In this document: one piece after another, positions 56,085 through 64,000 of the stretch
Layout of the letters: each line of letters opens with the position of its first letter
Position numbering within the stretch: position 1 is the stretch's first letter
Assembly: GCA_963704535.1 (NCBI GenBank)
Contig: OY969916.1
Span: 10,912,001 to 10,976,000, forward strand
Direction: 5' to 3'
Length of the DNA: 64,000 nucleotides
Source of the DNA: G963704535 sp963704535
GTDB lineage: Bacteria; Chloroflexota; Chloroflexia; Chloroflexales; Roseiflexaceae
Notes under the pieces: generated by a model
What the model was told of the DNA's origin: nothing
What the model saw: the letters and a program-made list of their open reading frames with translations, nothing else
The model's database searches: none
Position numbers and translations under genes: made by a program

Positions 56085-56125
56085 TTCTTGAGGGGAAGCC
56101 CCCTCGAACTCCCCCTTTTCAAATA
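56085..56125 (+). repeat. palindromic intergenic element
   Basis: GCGGTTCTTGAGGGGAAGCC and CCCTCGAACTCCCCCTTTTC, a variant of the G5/C5 family, about 20 nt before the ATG of the next gene. Confidence 0.7.
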
Positions 56126-56143
56126 GTTTCTAAGGAGACTCCG

Positions 56144-56656
56144 ATGTCGTACGCCTATCGTTCTTCGGTCAAGATCAGCCAGAAGCCACAGCGCCCGCTT
56201 GGCGTAGCGCTGATCGGCAGCATCGGCATCCTGGCTGGGCTTGCGTGGGCCGCGCTGATGCTGTTCCTGATCTGGGGGCGCACCGGGCAGGGCAACCCTA
56301 TGGCCGGCCAGGGCATCCGTCTAGCCGGCGGCCTGCTGGCGGCGCTGATCGCGGTCTGGATCTACTGGGGGTTGCTCGATATGCTGCGCTGGGCTTGGTG
56401 GCTGAATGTGGTGCTAGCGGCGCTGGCGGTGGTGGCACTCGGCGCCATGTTCGGCTACGTGCCGGCGCTGGCGTCCTTGCTGGCCCTGAAACGCCCGGAA
56501 GCGGTGATCCAGCAGACGACGTTCGCCTTGTTCGCCGGCATGGGGGTGGGCTTGGTCTTCAACCTGATTGCGCTGATCTACCTCTTGACCGTGCGCAAGG
56601 TGTTTGGCATCGGCGCGAAGGATCAGCGGCCGCTGTGGGAGCGTAGGCGGTTGTAG
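56144..56656 (+). CDS. four-helix membrane protein of unknown function
   Basis: 170 residues with four hydrophobic segments: LGVALIGSIGILAGLAWAAL, IRLAGGLLAALIAVWIYWGL, AWWLNVVLAALAVVALGAM and FALFAGMGVGLVFNLIALIYLLTV. No charged active-site pattern. AAGGAG lies 7 nt upstream of the ATG. Convergent with the LysR gene, with a 19-nt gap between stops. I do not recognise the family. Confidence 0.75.
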   Translation: MSYAYRSSVKISQKPQRPLGVALIGSIGILAGLAWAALMLFLIWGRTGQGNPMAGQGIRLAGGLLAALIAVWIYWGLLDMLRWAWWLNVVLAALAVVALGAMFGYVPALASLLALKRPEAVIQQTTFALFAGMGVGLVFNLIALIYLLTVRKVFGIGAKDQRPLWERRRL

Positions 56657-56675
56657 AAGCCGGTGGAAGCCGCGT

Positions 56676-57566
56676 TCAGCCGTGTAAGTCCCGAACCAAT
56701 CGCTCCTCTAAAAATGCGCGCAGTGCCCGCGCGGCCGGCGCCATCGGCCGATCGCCGCGTGACACCAGCGCCATTGTGCGCCGCAGCTCCCGGTCGCTCA
56801 CCCGCAGCGCGATCAGTCGCTCATTCCCCTCAAGCGCCAGCCGCGGCAGGAGCGCGATGCCGAGCCCAGCGGCGGCCATACTCAGCACCATATCGATCTC
56901 CCCGCCATCCAGCACAACTCGCGGCGTGAAGCCGGCCTGGCGGCAGGCCGCCAGCGCGATGTCGCGGATCTCGTAGCCCTGCGGGTTGAGCAGGAAGGGC
57001 TGATCGACCAGATCGGCTAGCGCGACCAACTCCTGGCCGGCCAGCGGGTGGGCCGGCGACACCACGATCACCAGCTCCTCGGTAAAGAGCGGCGAGATCG
57101 CCAGCGTGCGATCGGCCACCGGCAGGGTGACGACGGCCAAATCAAGCTCGCCGGCCTCCAGCAACTTGAGCAGCATCTGTGTGCCCCCTTCGCGCATCCA
57201 AATCTCCAGGCCCGGATAGCGCTGGTTGAATAGGGCCAGGATGCCGGGCAGCAGATGCGTGCCGACGGTCGGCGGGGCGCCGATCGAGGCGCGCCCACGC
57301 CGGAGTCCGACCCGCTCGCGCATCTCGGCGCGGGCGGCTTCGACTTGGGCCAGGATCGCGCGCGCGTGGTCGAGCAGCGCCTGGCCCGCCTCGGTCAGGC
57401 GTACATTGCGGCCGACGCGCTCGAACAGCTCGACGCCTAACTCACGCTCCAAGTCGCGGATCTGCTTGCTCAGGGCCGGCTGCGCGACCGTAAGCTCCGC
57501 CGCTGCCCGCGAGATATGCTGGTGGCGCGCGGCCGCCTCGAAGTAGATCAGGTGGCGTAGCTCCAT
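56676..57566 (-). CDS. LysR-family transcriptional regulator
   Basis: 296 residues, standard length. N-terminal winged helix-turn-helix (residues 1-60, HLIYFEAAARHQHISRAAAELTVAQPALSKQIRDLERELG), linker helix, and a periplasmic-binding-protein-like effector domain (about 90-296, ASIGAPPTVGTHLLPGILALF). It binds DNA as a tetramer and responds to a small molecule. GGAGG precedes the ATG. The gene is divergent from the GalT-like gene at 57776, its most likely target besides itself; LysR regulators often control the divergent neighbour. Confidence 0.94.
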   Translation of the reverse strand: MELRHLIYFEAAARHQHISRAAAELTVAQPALSKQIRDLERELGVELFERVGRNVRLTEAGQALLDHARAILAQVEAARAEMRERVGLRRGRASIGAPPTVGTHLLPGILALFNQRYPGLEIWMREGGTQMLLKLLEAGELDLAVVTLPVADRTLAISPLFTEELVIVVSPAHPLAGQELVALADLVDQPFLLNPQGYEIRDIALAACRQAGFTPRVVLDGGEIDMVLSMAAAGLGIALLPRLALEGNERLIALRVSDRELRRTMALVSRGDRPMAPAARALRAFLEERLVRDLHG

Positions 57567-57589
57567 GAGGCGGCCTCCCCTTAAACCCT

Positions 57590-57655
57590 ATCCCAAAGAA
57601 TTGGAAAAGGGAGGGGCAAGAGGAGGGCTGCCCTCCCCTTAAAACCCCACTCCAT
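57590..57655. repeat. palindromic element in LysR/GalT-like divergent gap
   Basis: GAATTGGAAAAGGGAGGGGC, AAGAGGAGGGCTGCCCTCCCC and TTAAAACCCC. A G/C palindrome of the same general type as the others, located between two divergent genes. Confidence 0.65.
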
Positions 57656-57775
57656 TCCATCGATCATAAAGCAGATAGCCAGCTTTGGCAATTTTGCTCC
57701 ATAGTTCATGGTCGTGGGATGATATACTTGTCCACACACAACACCTGTTGTACACATCGCCTATGTGAGAGTAGT

Positions 57776-58900
57776 ATGATCACCACCCTCCTCGATCAGA
57801 TCGCCGGGCTGCCTGCCGAGCTTCAGCAGGCAGCCCGGCACATCTTTTATATCGACATAACGAAAGGAGCGGCGATCCCGCCGCCGGCCATGGAGGCGTG
57901 GGTCGAGCGGCAGTTCGGCGCGGTCGCCGATGTGCGCGAGCAGACGATCGTCAAGGTCACGAACCGGCTGACGCTCGAAAGCGCGCTGTTTAACCCGCTG
58001 CGTGCCCGGCGACCGAGCGAGTCCGGCGGCGGCGACGCGGCGCTGGAGGCCTGGATCGAGCGGGAGCTGGCGGCGCGCGACATGTTCCGCGAACCGGAGC
58101 GCGATACCACAGCCGATCTGTTCGGGCGTATCCGCGGCCGCTTCTGCATCACCGCCTCGAATGTGGCCAAGTATGACGGCTGGCATGGGCTGGTGATCTT
58201 CGACGAGCCGCACCCACTCCGCTTCGGCCAGGAGCAGCTCGCCGACTACCTCGATGTCACGCTGCGCTGGATCGCGGCCGCGCACGCGCACGACCCGCAG
58301 GCAATCTACCCAATCATTACCTGGAACTGCCTGCCGAAAAGCGGCGCGACACTTATGCACGGCCATATGCAGATCGCCCTGGCGCGCGGGATGCATTATG
58401 CCCAGGTCGAGCGCTGGCGCCGCGCCGCCGCGCTCTACCGCGCGACCTCCAGTGCGACGTACTACGACGACCTCTACGCCCTCCACCGTGGGCTTGGCCT
58501 GGCGATTGCTTGCCCGCACGGGGTGCGCGCCTTCGTCCACCTGACGCCGCAGCGCAATCGCGAGGTCGTGCTGTTCGCCGATTCTCCCCCGCTCCCCCTC
58601 TCCCCCTCTCCCCCTCTGGCAGAGGCGCTTCACGTGGTGCTGCGGGGCTTGATCGATCGGCAGGGCATGCGCGCCTTCAACCTGGCGATTGCGCTGCCGC
58701 CGATCGGGCCGGCGCCGGAAGATTGGGGCGCCATGCCGATCGTCACGCGTCTGGCCGACCGCGGCGATCCCATGTCGAATCGCAGCGACCTGGGGGCGAT
58801 GGAGCTGTTCGCCAGCGGCTGCGTGACCGCCGACCCGTTTGTCGTGGCACAGAGCTTGTCGGCGGGAGATGAAGGAAAGGGTGAGGGGGTGAAAGGGTGA
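57776..58900 (+). CDS. GalT/HIT-superfamily nucleotidyltransferase-like protein
   Basis: 374 residues. A HIT-type active site appears in GATLMHGHMQIALARG (HxHxQ), with FCITASNVAKYDGWHGLVIF before it, resembling galactose-1-phosphate uridylyltransferase and AP4A phosphorylase-like proteins. It likely transfers a nucleotidyl group between sugar phosphates. ATG 57776 (MITTLLDQIAGL) is preferred to the upstream in-frame 57719. The protein holds a CTCCCCCT-repeat-coded loop (PPLPLSPSPPL, about 58575-58617), and its last residues EGKGEGVKG and stop lie in a GGGTGAA repeat. Confidence 0.8.
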   Translation: MITTLLDQIAGLPAELQQAARHIFYIDITKGAAIPPPAMEAWVERQFGAVADVREQTIVKVTNRLTLESALFNPLRARRPSESGGGDAALEAWIERELAARDMFREPERDTTADLFGRIRGRFCITASNVAKYDGWHGLVIFDEPHPLRFGQEQLADYLDVTLRWIAAAHAHDPQAIYPIITWNCLPKSGATLMHGHMQIALARGMHYAQVERWRRAAALYRATSSATYYDDLYALHRGLGLAIACPHGVRAFVHLTPQRNREVVLFADSPPLPLSPSPPLAEALHVVLRGLIDRQGMRAFNLAIALPPIGPAPEDWGAMPIVTRLADRGDPMSNRSDLGAMELFASGCVTADPFVVAQSLSAGDEGKGEGVKG

Positions 58901-58935
58901 AGGGGTGAACATTCACCCCTTCACCCTTTCACCCC
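58886..58935. repeat. GGGTGAA heptamer hairpin with 24-bp perfect arms
   Basis: Left arm 58886-58909, right arm 58912-58935, exact complements built from AGGGGTGA/AAGGGTGA units. The GalT-like gene's TGA (58898-58900) is inside the left arm. It separates two convergent genes and may terminate both. Confidence 0.88.
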
Positions 58936-58952
58936 TTCACCCCCTCATCTTG

Positions 58953-60212
58953 TCACGCCTCGGGCCGGGTCGCCAGCGTGACATCGAATGATAGCGTCGC
59001 GCCGTCGCGGAGCACGTCGAGCGTGACGGTGTCGCCGGGCTTGTGCGTGAGCAGCGCGCCGCGCAGCGAGGTTTCGCCGCCCAGCTTGACCCCTCCGATC
59101 GCAGTGATGATGTCGCCGTCCTTCAGCCCGGCCAGCCCGGCCGGCCCGCTGGCCTCAACCTGGCCCACCAGGGCGCCGTCCTGGACCGGCAGGTTCTCCT
59201 GGGCCGCGATGTCGGCGTCGATCATCCCGTAGCGCACGCCCAGATACGGGTAGATGACCTTGCCCTGGCTGATAAGCTGGTCGCTGACGGTCCTGACGGT
59301 GTTGCTGGGAATCGCGAACCCCAATCCCTCGGCCTGGTCGCCGGCCTGCCCGGCGCGCACCACCAGCGTGTTGATGCCGATCACCTCGCCGCGCACGTTC
59401 ACCAGCGGGCCGCCGCTGTTGCCGTGGTTGATCGCCGCGTCGGTCTGGATCAATCCCTCGGGGGCGTCGGCGCCGACGGTGCGGTTGAGCGCGCTGACCA
59501 CGCCGACGGTGACGCTATTCTTGAAGTCGCCCAGCGGGCTGCCGATCGCGATCACCGTCTCCCCCGGCTGGAGCGCGCCCGAGTCACCGACCGGCGCGAC
59601 GCCCGGAACCGGGTCGGCGATTTTGATCACCGCCAGATCGTTGAGCGGATCGGTGCCGACCAGGGTGGCCTCGTGGCGGCTGCCATCGGCGAAGATCACG
59701 GCCAGGGAGCGCTGGTTCTCGACCACGTGGTTGTTGGTGATAATAAATCCCGCGTCGCTGATAATCACCCCGGAGCCGCTGGCGCGCTGCGGCTGGCCGG
59801 GCTGCTCGGGGTCCTGGAAGGGGAACGGAAACGGGTTGTCTTGGGTCGCGCTCGGCTGCGCGTCGGATTGCAGCGTGTTGACGACCGTCACGACCGCCGG
59901 CGCGATCTGCTTCACTGCCTCGACGACCGGATTAGCATCGCTCGCGGCGGGCGCGCCAGACGGCGCTGGCGGAATCACGGCCGGCGCTGGCGGGACCGCT
60001 GTGACTGGCTCCTGGGACTGCTCGGCCGTCGGTGCCACCGGCTCGATATTCGCGATCGGCTGTGCTACCGGCTGGCCGGTCGCCGTCGCGGCTTGCCCGC
60101 GACTCATCAGGTAGTAGCCGACGCCGCCTCCGGCGACCCCACCCAGCACGACACCCGATAGCAGGGTCACGATCAGGGCAACTATGAGCCCAATGTTTGG
60201 TCTGCGTTCCAT
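58953..60212 (-). CDS. HtrA/DegP-like serine protease with PDZ domain
   Basis: 419 residues. One N-terminal membrane helix (IGLIVALIVTLLSGVVLGGVAGG), a Pro/Ala/Thr linker (about 40-110), a trypsin-like protease with His in FIITNNHVVE, Asp in DPLNDLAVIKI and Ser in NHGNSGGPLVNV, then one PDZ domain (about 325-415, GLAGLKDGDIITAIGGVKL). It degrades or refolds damaged envelope proteins. AGAGGA lies 5 nt before the ATG. It is divergent from the hybrid kinase at 60561. Confidence 0.94.
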   Translation of the reverse strand: MERRPNIGLIVALIVTLLSGVVLGGVAGGGVGYYLMSRGQAATATGQPVAQPIANIEPVAPTAEQSQEPVTAVPPAPAVIPPAPSGAPAASDANPVVEAVKQIAPAVVTVVNTLQSDAQPSATQDNPFPFPFQDPEQPGQPQRASGSGVIISDAGFIITNNHVVENQRSLAVIFADGSRHEATLVGTDPLNDLAVIKIADPVPGVAPVGDSGALQPGETVIAIGSPLGDFKNSVTVGVVSALNRTVGADAPEGLIQTDAAINHGNSGGPLVNVRGEVIGINTLVVRAGQAGDQAEGLGFAIPSNTVRTVSDQLISQGKVIYPYLGVRYGMIDADIAAQENLPVQDGALVGQVEASGPAGLAGLKDGDIITAIGGVKLGGETSLRGALLTHKPGDTVTLDVLRDGATLSFDVTLATRPEA

Positions 60213-60224
60213 TACATCCTCTCT

Positions 60225-60310
60225 GAGAAAAAGGGGGTTTGAGGGGGCAGCCCCCTCAGCTTTCCCCCACCCACAGTGTAAAGTAGAACAGTGTCATCCG
60301 AAACCTTGTC
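60225..60310 (+). repeat. G5/C5 palindromic element with full tail
   Basis: GAGAAAAAGGGGGTTTGAGG, core GGGGGCAGCCCCC, tail CCCCCACCCACAGTGTAAAG and TAGAACAGTGTCATCCGAAACC. A GGAGAATGGAGC/AATCTCC heptamer stretch follows at about 60330-60375. It lies in the divergent gap, oriented toward the kinase gene. Confidence 0.85.
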
Positions 60311-60487
60311 TTAGAGATTTACGTGCTTGGAGAATGGAGCGAACTCAATCTCCAATCTCTAATCTCCGCTCTCTATGATCGCAGAACTGGTTGAGGCGGA
60401 CGTGAGGGACGGATGAGAGGTCGATTAAGAGCACCCATGGTCATGATATTGCACCTAAACTGTAAAGAATTCGATGCGATGTAGCAC

Positions 60488-60516
60488 TTGGCGGCCTAGC
60501 CCGGCTGCTGTATAAT
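60488..60516 (+). promoter_or_regulatory. likely promoter of hybrid kinase gene
   Basis: TTGGCG 60488-60493 and TATAAT 60511-60516 with a 17-nt spacer; transcription would start near 60523, 38 nt before ATG 60561. Confidence 0.65.
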
Positions 60517-60560
60517 GGGGTTCACCGCGTCGATCGGCGCCCACCGAACGATAGCACGGT

Positions 60561-63047
60561 ATGCGTAGGATCATAACTCCGCCCCGAGAGGCTCCGAGCA
60601 CACGCGAACGTATGGAAGAAATCCTTATTATCGACGATAGCCGGCAGATCTGCTCCTTGCTGGCGGAGTATGTTCTCCCTGAGCTTGGCTACAGCTCGAC
60701 TATCGCCAATACCGGACGTCAGGGGCTCAATCGCCTGCGCCAGCGCCTCCCAGACTTGATTCTGCTCGATCTCCAGCTCCCCGATATCAGCGGCCTCGAC
60801 CTGCTGCGGCTGATCGCTCAGGAGGGCTATGACGTGCCGGTCATCCTGATGACGGCGCACGGCTCGGAGGGGATCGCGGTCGAGGCATTCCGCCTGGGCG
60901 CCCGCAACTACTTGATCAAGCCGTTCAGCGAGACCGAGGCGCAGGGGGTGATCAATCAGGCGCTGCGCGAGCGCCGGCTTAAACGCGAGAAGGAGCAGCT
61001 CACCCGCAACCTTCAGCAGCGCGTCAAGGAGCTGACGGTACTGTATTCGATCGGCCAGTCGGTCAGCTCACTGCTGGATCTGGAAGAGCTGCTGGTGCGG
61101 ATCGTCGAGGCTGGGGTCTATATCACGCGGGCCGAGGAGGGCTTTCTGCTGCTGCGCGACGGCGATGAGCTGTATCTGCGCGCCGCCAAGAACCTGGGCG
61201 AACAGCGCGCGCAGCGCCTGCGGATGCCGATCGACGATAGCATGGCCGGCCAGGTCGTTCGCACCGGCAAGCCCATCCGGCTCGACAAGAGTAGCCAGGG
61301 CATGGCGCTCAAGGTCAAGACCGGGTTCCTGGTTCGCGCTATCTTGCAGGTGCCGCTCACCGTCGGCAATACGGTCATTGGCGTCCTCGCGGTCGATAAT
61401 CAGCAGTCCGAGCGAACATTCAGCGAGAACGATCAGTACCTGCTCTCCGCGCTGGCCGACTACGCAGCGATCGCGATCGACAATGCGCGGCTGTACCAGC
61501 AGGTGAAGGGCAGCGAGGAGCGCTACCGCGATCTGTTCGCCAACGCCTATGACCTGATCTTCACGCTCGATCGCCAACTCCGTCTCCTGAGCATCAACAA
61601 GATTGGCTCGGCCCTCACCGGCTACTCGGAGGCCGAGCTGCGCGGCCGGCCGCTGCGCGACTTTTGTGCTCCGGCGGCCTGGGAGCAGGCCGAACAGCAG
61701 TTTGCCGATCTGCTGATGGGGCGCAGCATTCAGCCATTCGAGCTACAGCTCTGCCGCCCGGACGACGAGCGTGTGTACCTTGAGGTTAGCGCCCGGCTGA
61801 CTCAGGAGGGCGGGCGCGCGGGCGGGATTCACTGCATCGCCCGTAACTTGACCGAGCGCCGCCGGCTTGAGGAGCAACTGCTCCACGCCGAGAAGCTTTC
61901 GGCGATCGGCCAGCTTGTCGCCGGAGTGGCCCACGAACTCAATAACCCGCTCACCAGCATCTCCGGCTACACCCAACTGCTGCTGCGGGATACGGGCCTG
62001 GCCGAGCTGGTGCGCGAAGACTTGCGGCATATCAACATTCAAGCCGAGCGCGCCGCGCGAATCGTCCAGAATCTGCTGGTCTTCGCCCGCGAGCATAAGC
62101 CCGAACGGCTGCCGGTCAACCTCAACGACGTGGTGCGTAACACGCTCACTCTGCGCGCCTACCAGCTGCGTGTCGACAATATCAGGGTCGTCGCCGACCT
62201 CGACCCGAACCTCCCTCTGACCATCGCCGACTCGTTTCAACTCCAGCAAGTGATCCTCAACCTGATCAACAACGCTCACCACGCGATGACCGAGTGCGGC
62301 GACACGGGGACGCTCACATTGCGAACGGCGATCGGCGCGGCGCTGGCGGTGGAGGGCATCGCGACACAGCCGAAAACGCTGCTGTTCTCCGTCAGCGATA
62401 CCGGCGTGGGCATTCCCGATCGTGACCTCAACCGAATCTTCGATCCATTCTACACGACCAAGCCGGTCGGGCAGGGCACCGGGCTAGGGCTTTCGATCTG
62501 TTTCGGCATTATCCAGGAGCACAGCGGCCGGATCTGGGCCGAAAGTACACCCGGCAGCGGCACCACTGTCTCGGTGGAACTGCCCCTGCTCAACCAACAA
62601 GGCCAGCACGACGACGGGGCCGAGCCTGGCAGTGCGGCGATAGCGGACGAGTCGCAGATCTGCTGCCGAGTCCTGGTCGTGGACGACGAGGAGCCGGTCG
62701 GCAATTTGCTGGCGCGCCTGCTGCGTGACCTGGGGCACCAGCCGCTGGTGGTGACCAGCGGTGCGGAGGCGCTGGAGATGATCGCCCGCGAGACCTTCGA
62801 TCTGGTGCTGACTGATGTCAAGATGCCTGGAATGAGCGGGTTTGAGCTGCACCAGCAGATCAAGCAGCGCGACCCGGATCTCGCGACGCGGCTTGTTTTT
62901 GTCAGCGGTGACACGATGAGCGCAGCGACCCAAGCGCGCATCGCGCAGAGCGGCAACCCCTATATCGCCAAGCCTTTCGCGATCGAGCGTCTCGAAACGC
63001 TCGTACGAGCACTCCTGGCGCGGCGACCAATCGAGCAGTCAGAGTAG
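60561..63047 (+). CDS. hybrid sensor: REC-GAF-PAS-histidine kinase-REC
   Basis: 828 residues. N-terminal receiver (about 20-140, EEILIIDDSRQI, LILLDLQLPDISG, YLIKPFSE), short coiled coil, GAF (about 155-310), PAS (about 315-430, RYRDLFANAYDLIFTLD), HisKA with the histidine in LVAGVAHELNNPLTSISGYTQLL, HATPase with LINNAHHAM and DTGVGI, and a C-terminal receiver (RVLVVDDEEPVGN, LVLTDVKMPGMSG, YIAKPFA). Cytoplasmic. The HELNNPL kinase type is typical of NtrB-like kinases. A start at ATG 60612 (MEEILIIDD) is equally possible; neither has a good ribosome site. Confidence 0.9.
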   Translation: MRRIITPPREAPSTRERMEEILIIDDSRQICSLLAEYVLPELGYSSTIANTGRQGLNRLRQRLPDLILLDLQLPDISGLDLLRLIAQEGYDVPVILMTAHGSEGIAVEAFRLGARNYLIKPFSETEAQGVINQALRERRLKREKEQLTRNLQQRVKELTVLYSIGQSVSSLLDLEELLVRIVEAGVYITRAEEGFLLLRDGDELYLRAAKNLGEQRAQRLRMPIDDSMAGQVVRTGKPIRLDKSSQGMALKVKTGFLVRAILQVPLTVGNTVIGVLAVDNQQSERTFSENDQYLLSALADYAAIAIDNARLYQQVKGSEERYRDLFANAYDLIFTLDRQLRLLSINKIGSALTGYSEAELRGRPLRDFCAPAAWEQAEQQFADLLMGRSIQPFELQLCRPDDERVYLEVSARLTQEGGRAGGIHCIARNLTERRRLEEQLLHAEKLSAIGQLVAGVAHELNNPLTSISGYTQLLLRDTGLAELVREDLRHINIQAERAARIVQNLLVFAREHKPERLPVNLNDVVRNTLTLRAYQLRVDNIRVVADLDPNLPLTIADSFQLQQVILNLINNAHHAMTECGDTGTLTLRTAIGAALAVEGIATQPKTLLFSVSDTGVGIPDRDLNRIFDPFYTTKPVGQGTGLGLSICFGIIQEHSGRIWAESTPGSGTTVSVELPLLNQQGQHDDGAEPGSAAIADESQICCRVLVVDDEEPVGNLLARLLRDLGHQPLVVTSGAEALEMIARETFDLVLTDVKMPGMSGFELHQQIKQRDPDLATRLVFVSGDTMSAATQARIAQSGNPYIAKPFAIERLETLVRALLARRPIEQSE

Positions 63048-63282
63048 AGCCGTCAAGTGTAACATGGGACGTGGGACGTGAGATGGGTGCCGGGTGCCGA
63101 GCGGCGTATGTCATGTGAGCCGCCTCGCCACCCATCGCCCCGGTACACGAGATTTTGCCGTCGAAGGAAATGCTACGACAAAGGTACGGACAGTTGCATA
63201 ACTGCACGAGCAACGGCGCATCTCGTGTGGTCTGATCTTGCGTCCCGCGATGGTGGGGGAGCCGCAGGGAGGAGGTCAGCTT

Positions 63283-64000
63283 GTGGAACCAGTAGTCTCG
63301 CAAGAGATCGCGGCGATCGCCGCCGACAATCGTTCCGGGGCAGCGCTAATCGCCGAGCGCGCCGCCGATATCCTAATGCGGCGCGCCGGCACCGGCGAGG
63401 CCGCCTCGCCTGATGCGTTTCGCCAGGAGCTGCTCGCGACCGGCTGGGCGCTGATACGAGCGCAGGTGGTCATGGCGCCGCTGGTGAACCTGGTGAACAG
63501 CGTGCTCTGGAAGGTCGAGGAGAGCGAGACGCCGCGTGGGCTGCGTTTGGCGGTGGCGCAGGCGACCGACGAGTTCAAGCGCCAACTGCGCTACCATGCC
63601 ATGCGGGTCGCCGAAGGCGCGCTCACGCTGATCGGCGACGGCAGCACGATTATTACACTCTCGTACAGCAGCACGGTCCAGCATGCGCTCCAGCATGCCA
63701 TGCGTGCCGGGCGGCGCTTCAATGTGATCTGCGCGGAGTCGCGGCCTGGCTGCGAAGGCCGCGAGACCGCCGCAGCGCTGGCCGGCTACGGCGTGCCTGT
63801 GACATTGATGGTAGATGCTGCAGTCGTCGCCGCAATTCCGACGGCGCAACTGGTGCTGGTCGGTGCGGATATGCTGAGCGACCGCGGGCTGGTCAACAAA
63901 GTTGGGACCTACGCACTGGCGATGGCTGCCAGGGGCGCGGGCGTGCCGTTCTACACCTTGTGCGGCAGTGAGAAGTTTCTGCCGCCCGGCTTCAAGCCAC
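63283..64000 (+). CDS. eIF-2B-like protein (initiation-factor 2B / ribose-1,5-bisphosphate isomerase family), partial
   Basis: At least 239 residues, cut by the window end. GTG start at 63283 with GGGAGGAGG upstream. Family blocks: an N-terminal helical region (AERAADILMRRA, FRQELLATGWALIRAQVVMAPLVNL), then the Rossmann part TIITLSYSSTVQHALQHA, FNVICAESRPGCEGRETAAAL, VLVGADMLSDRGLVNKVGTYALAMAARGAGVPFYTLCG. In bacteria this family is linked to sugar-phosphate isomerisation (R15P or methylthioribose-1-phosphate isomerases); the exact reaction is open. The 235-nt gap before it shows no gene. Confidence 0.85.
   Translation, partial: MEPVVSQEIAAIAADNRSGAALIAERAADILMRRAGTGEAASPDAFRQELLATGWALIRAQVVMAPLVNLVNSVLWKVEESETPRGLRLAVAQATDEFKRQLRYHAMRVAEGALTLIGDGSTIITLSYSSTVQHALQHAMRAGRRFNVICAESRPGCEGRETAAALAGYGVPVTLMVDAAVVAAIPTAQLVLVGADMLSDRGLVNKVGTYALAMAARGAGVPFYTLCGSEKFLPPGFKP

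Overview
The window looks like chromosomal DNA of a GC-rich bacterium, most probably a filamentous Chloroflexota (class Chloroflexia). I infer this from a hybrid histidine kinase with about a dozen tandem HAMP units, a PPi-driven proton pump of the K+-independent type, F420/LLM-type and SPFH/zinc-ribbon proteins, and above all the density of short palindromic and heptameric repeats between and inside genes. No rRNA, tRNA or CRISPR array was recognised.

Layout. 1-5.2 kb: arginine-decarboxylase-like enzyme, alpha/beta hydrolase, ECF sigma factor, cardiolipin-synthase-like protein. 5.3-15.4 kb, all on the minus strand: a signalling cluster made of a giant multi-HAMP hybrid kinase (broken by a 1-nt frameshift), CheR, CheB and a second hybrid kinase. 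15.5-16.25 kb: two non-coding tandem-repeat arrays, one with an exact 21-bp period. 16.5-27.5 kb: C45-type acyltransferase, MFS transporter, Nudix hydrolase, methyltransferase, M28 peptidase, glycosyltransferase, M4 metalloprotease, rhomboid. 27.6-33.7 kb: an AT-richer accessory island with an unknown protein, a frameshifted acetamidase, an RHH-HNH pair, and a reverse transcriptase gene split by an IS4-family element. 34-47 kb: GH8 glycosidase, PEP carboxylase, sensor-kinase-like protein, penicillin-binding protein, M20 and S41 peptidases, HisB, PlsX, GNAT. 47-64 kb: hydrolase, LLM oxidoreductase, H+-PPase, zinc-ribbon proteins, DUF2357/PD-(D/E)XK nuclease, SPFH protein, LysR regulator, GalT/HIT-like enzyme, HtrA protease, REC-GAF-PAS-kinase-REC hybrid, and the start of an eIF-2B-like protein cut by the window edge.

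Most striking observations. (1) Removing the IS element together with one copy of its 8-bp target duplication restores a 500-codon reverse transcriptase frame with a new in-frame ATG. Correcting a TTTT-run frameshift near the 3' end extends it to 538 residues with a family-like tail. A 94-nt near-perfect hairpin lies just upstream and could be a partner RNA. (2) A heptameric short-tandem-repeat system forms long perfect hairpins, and it has inserted in frame into at least three conserved enzyme genes. (3) A separate G5/C5 palindromic element with a conserved tail sits mostly in front of co-directional genes and sometimes supplies the stop codon of the preceding gene. (4) Fourteen perfectly phased 21-bp units carry palindromic cores.

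How the genes work together. The che-like cluster probably forms one cytoplasmic signalling pathway. PBP, M20 and S41 are tightly packed (12-nt gap, then a 4-nt overlap) and probably form an envelope/peptide-processing operon. PlsX-GNAT overlap by 4 nt. The RHH-HNH genes overlap and look like a portable module.
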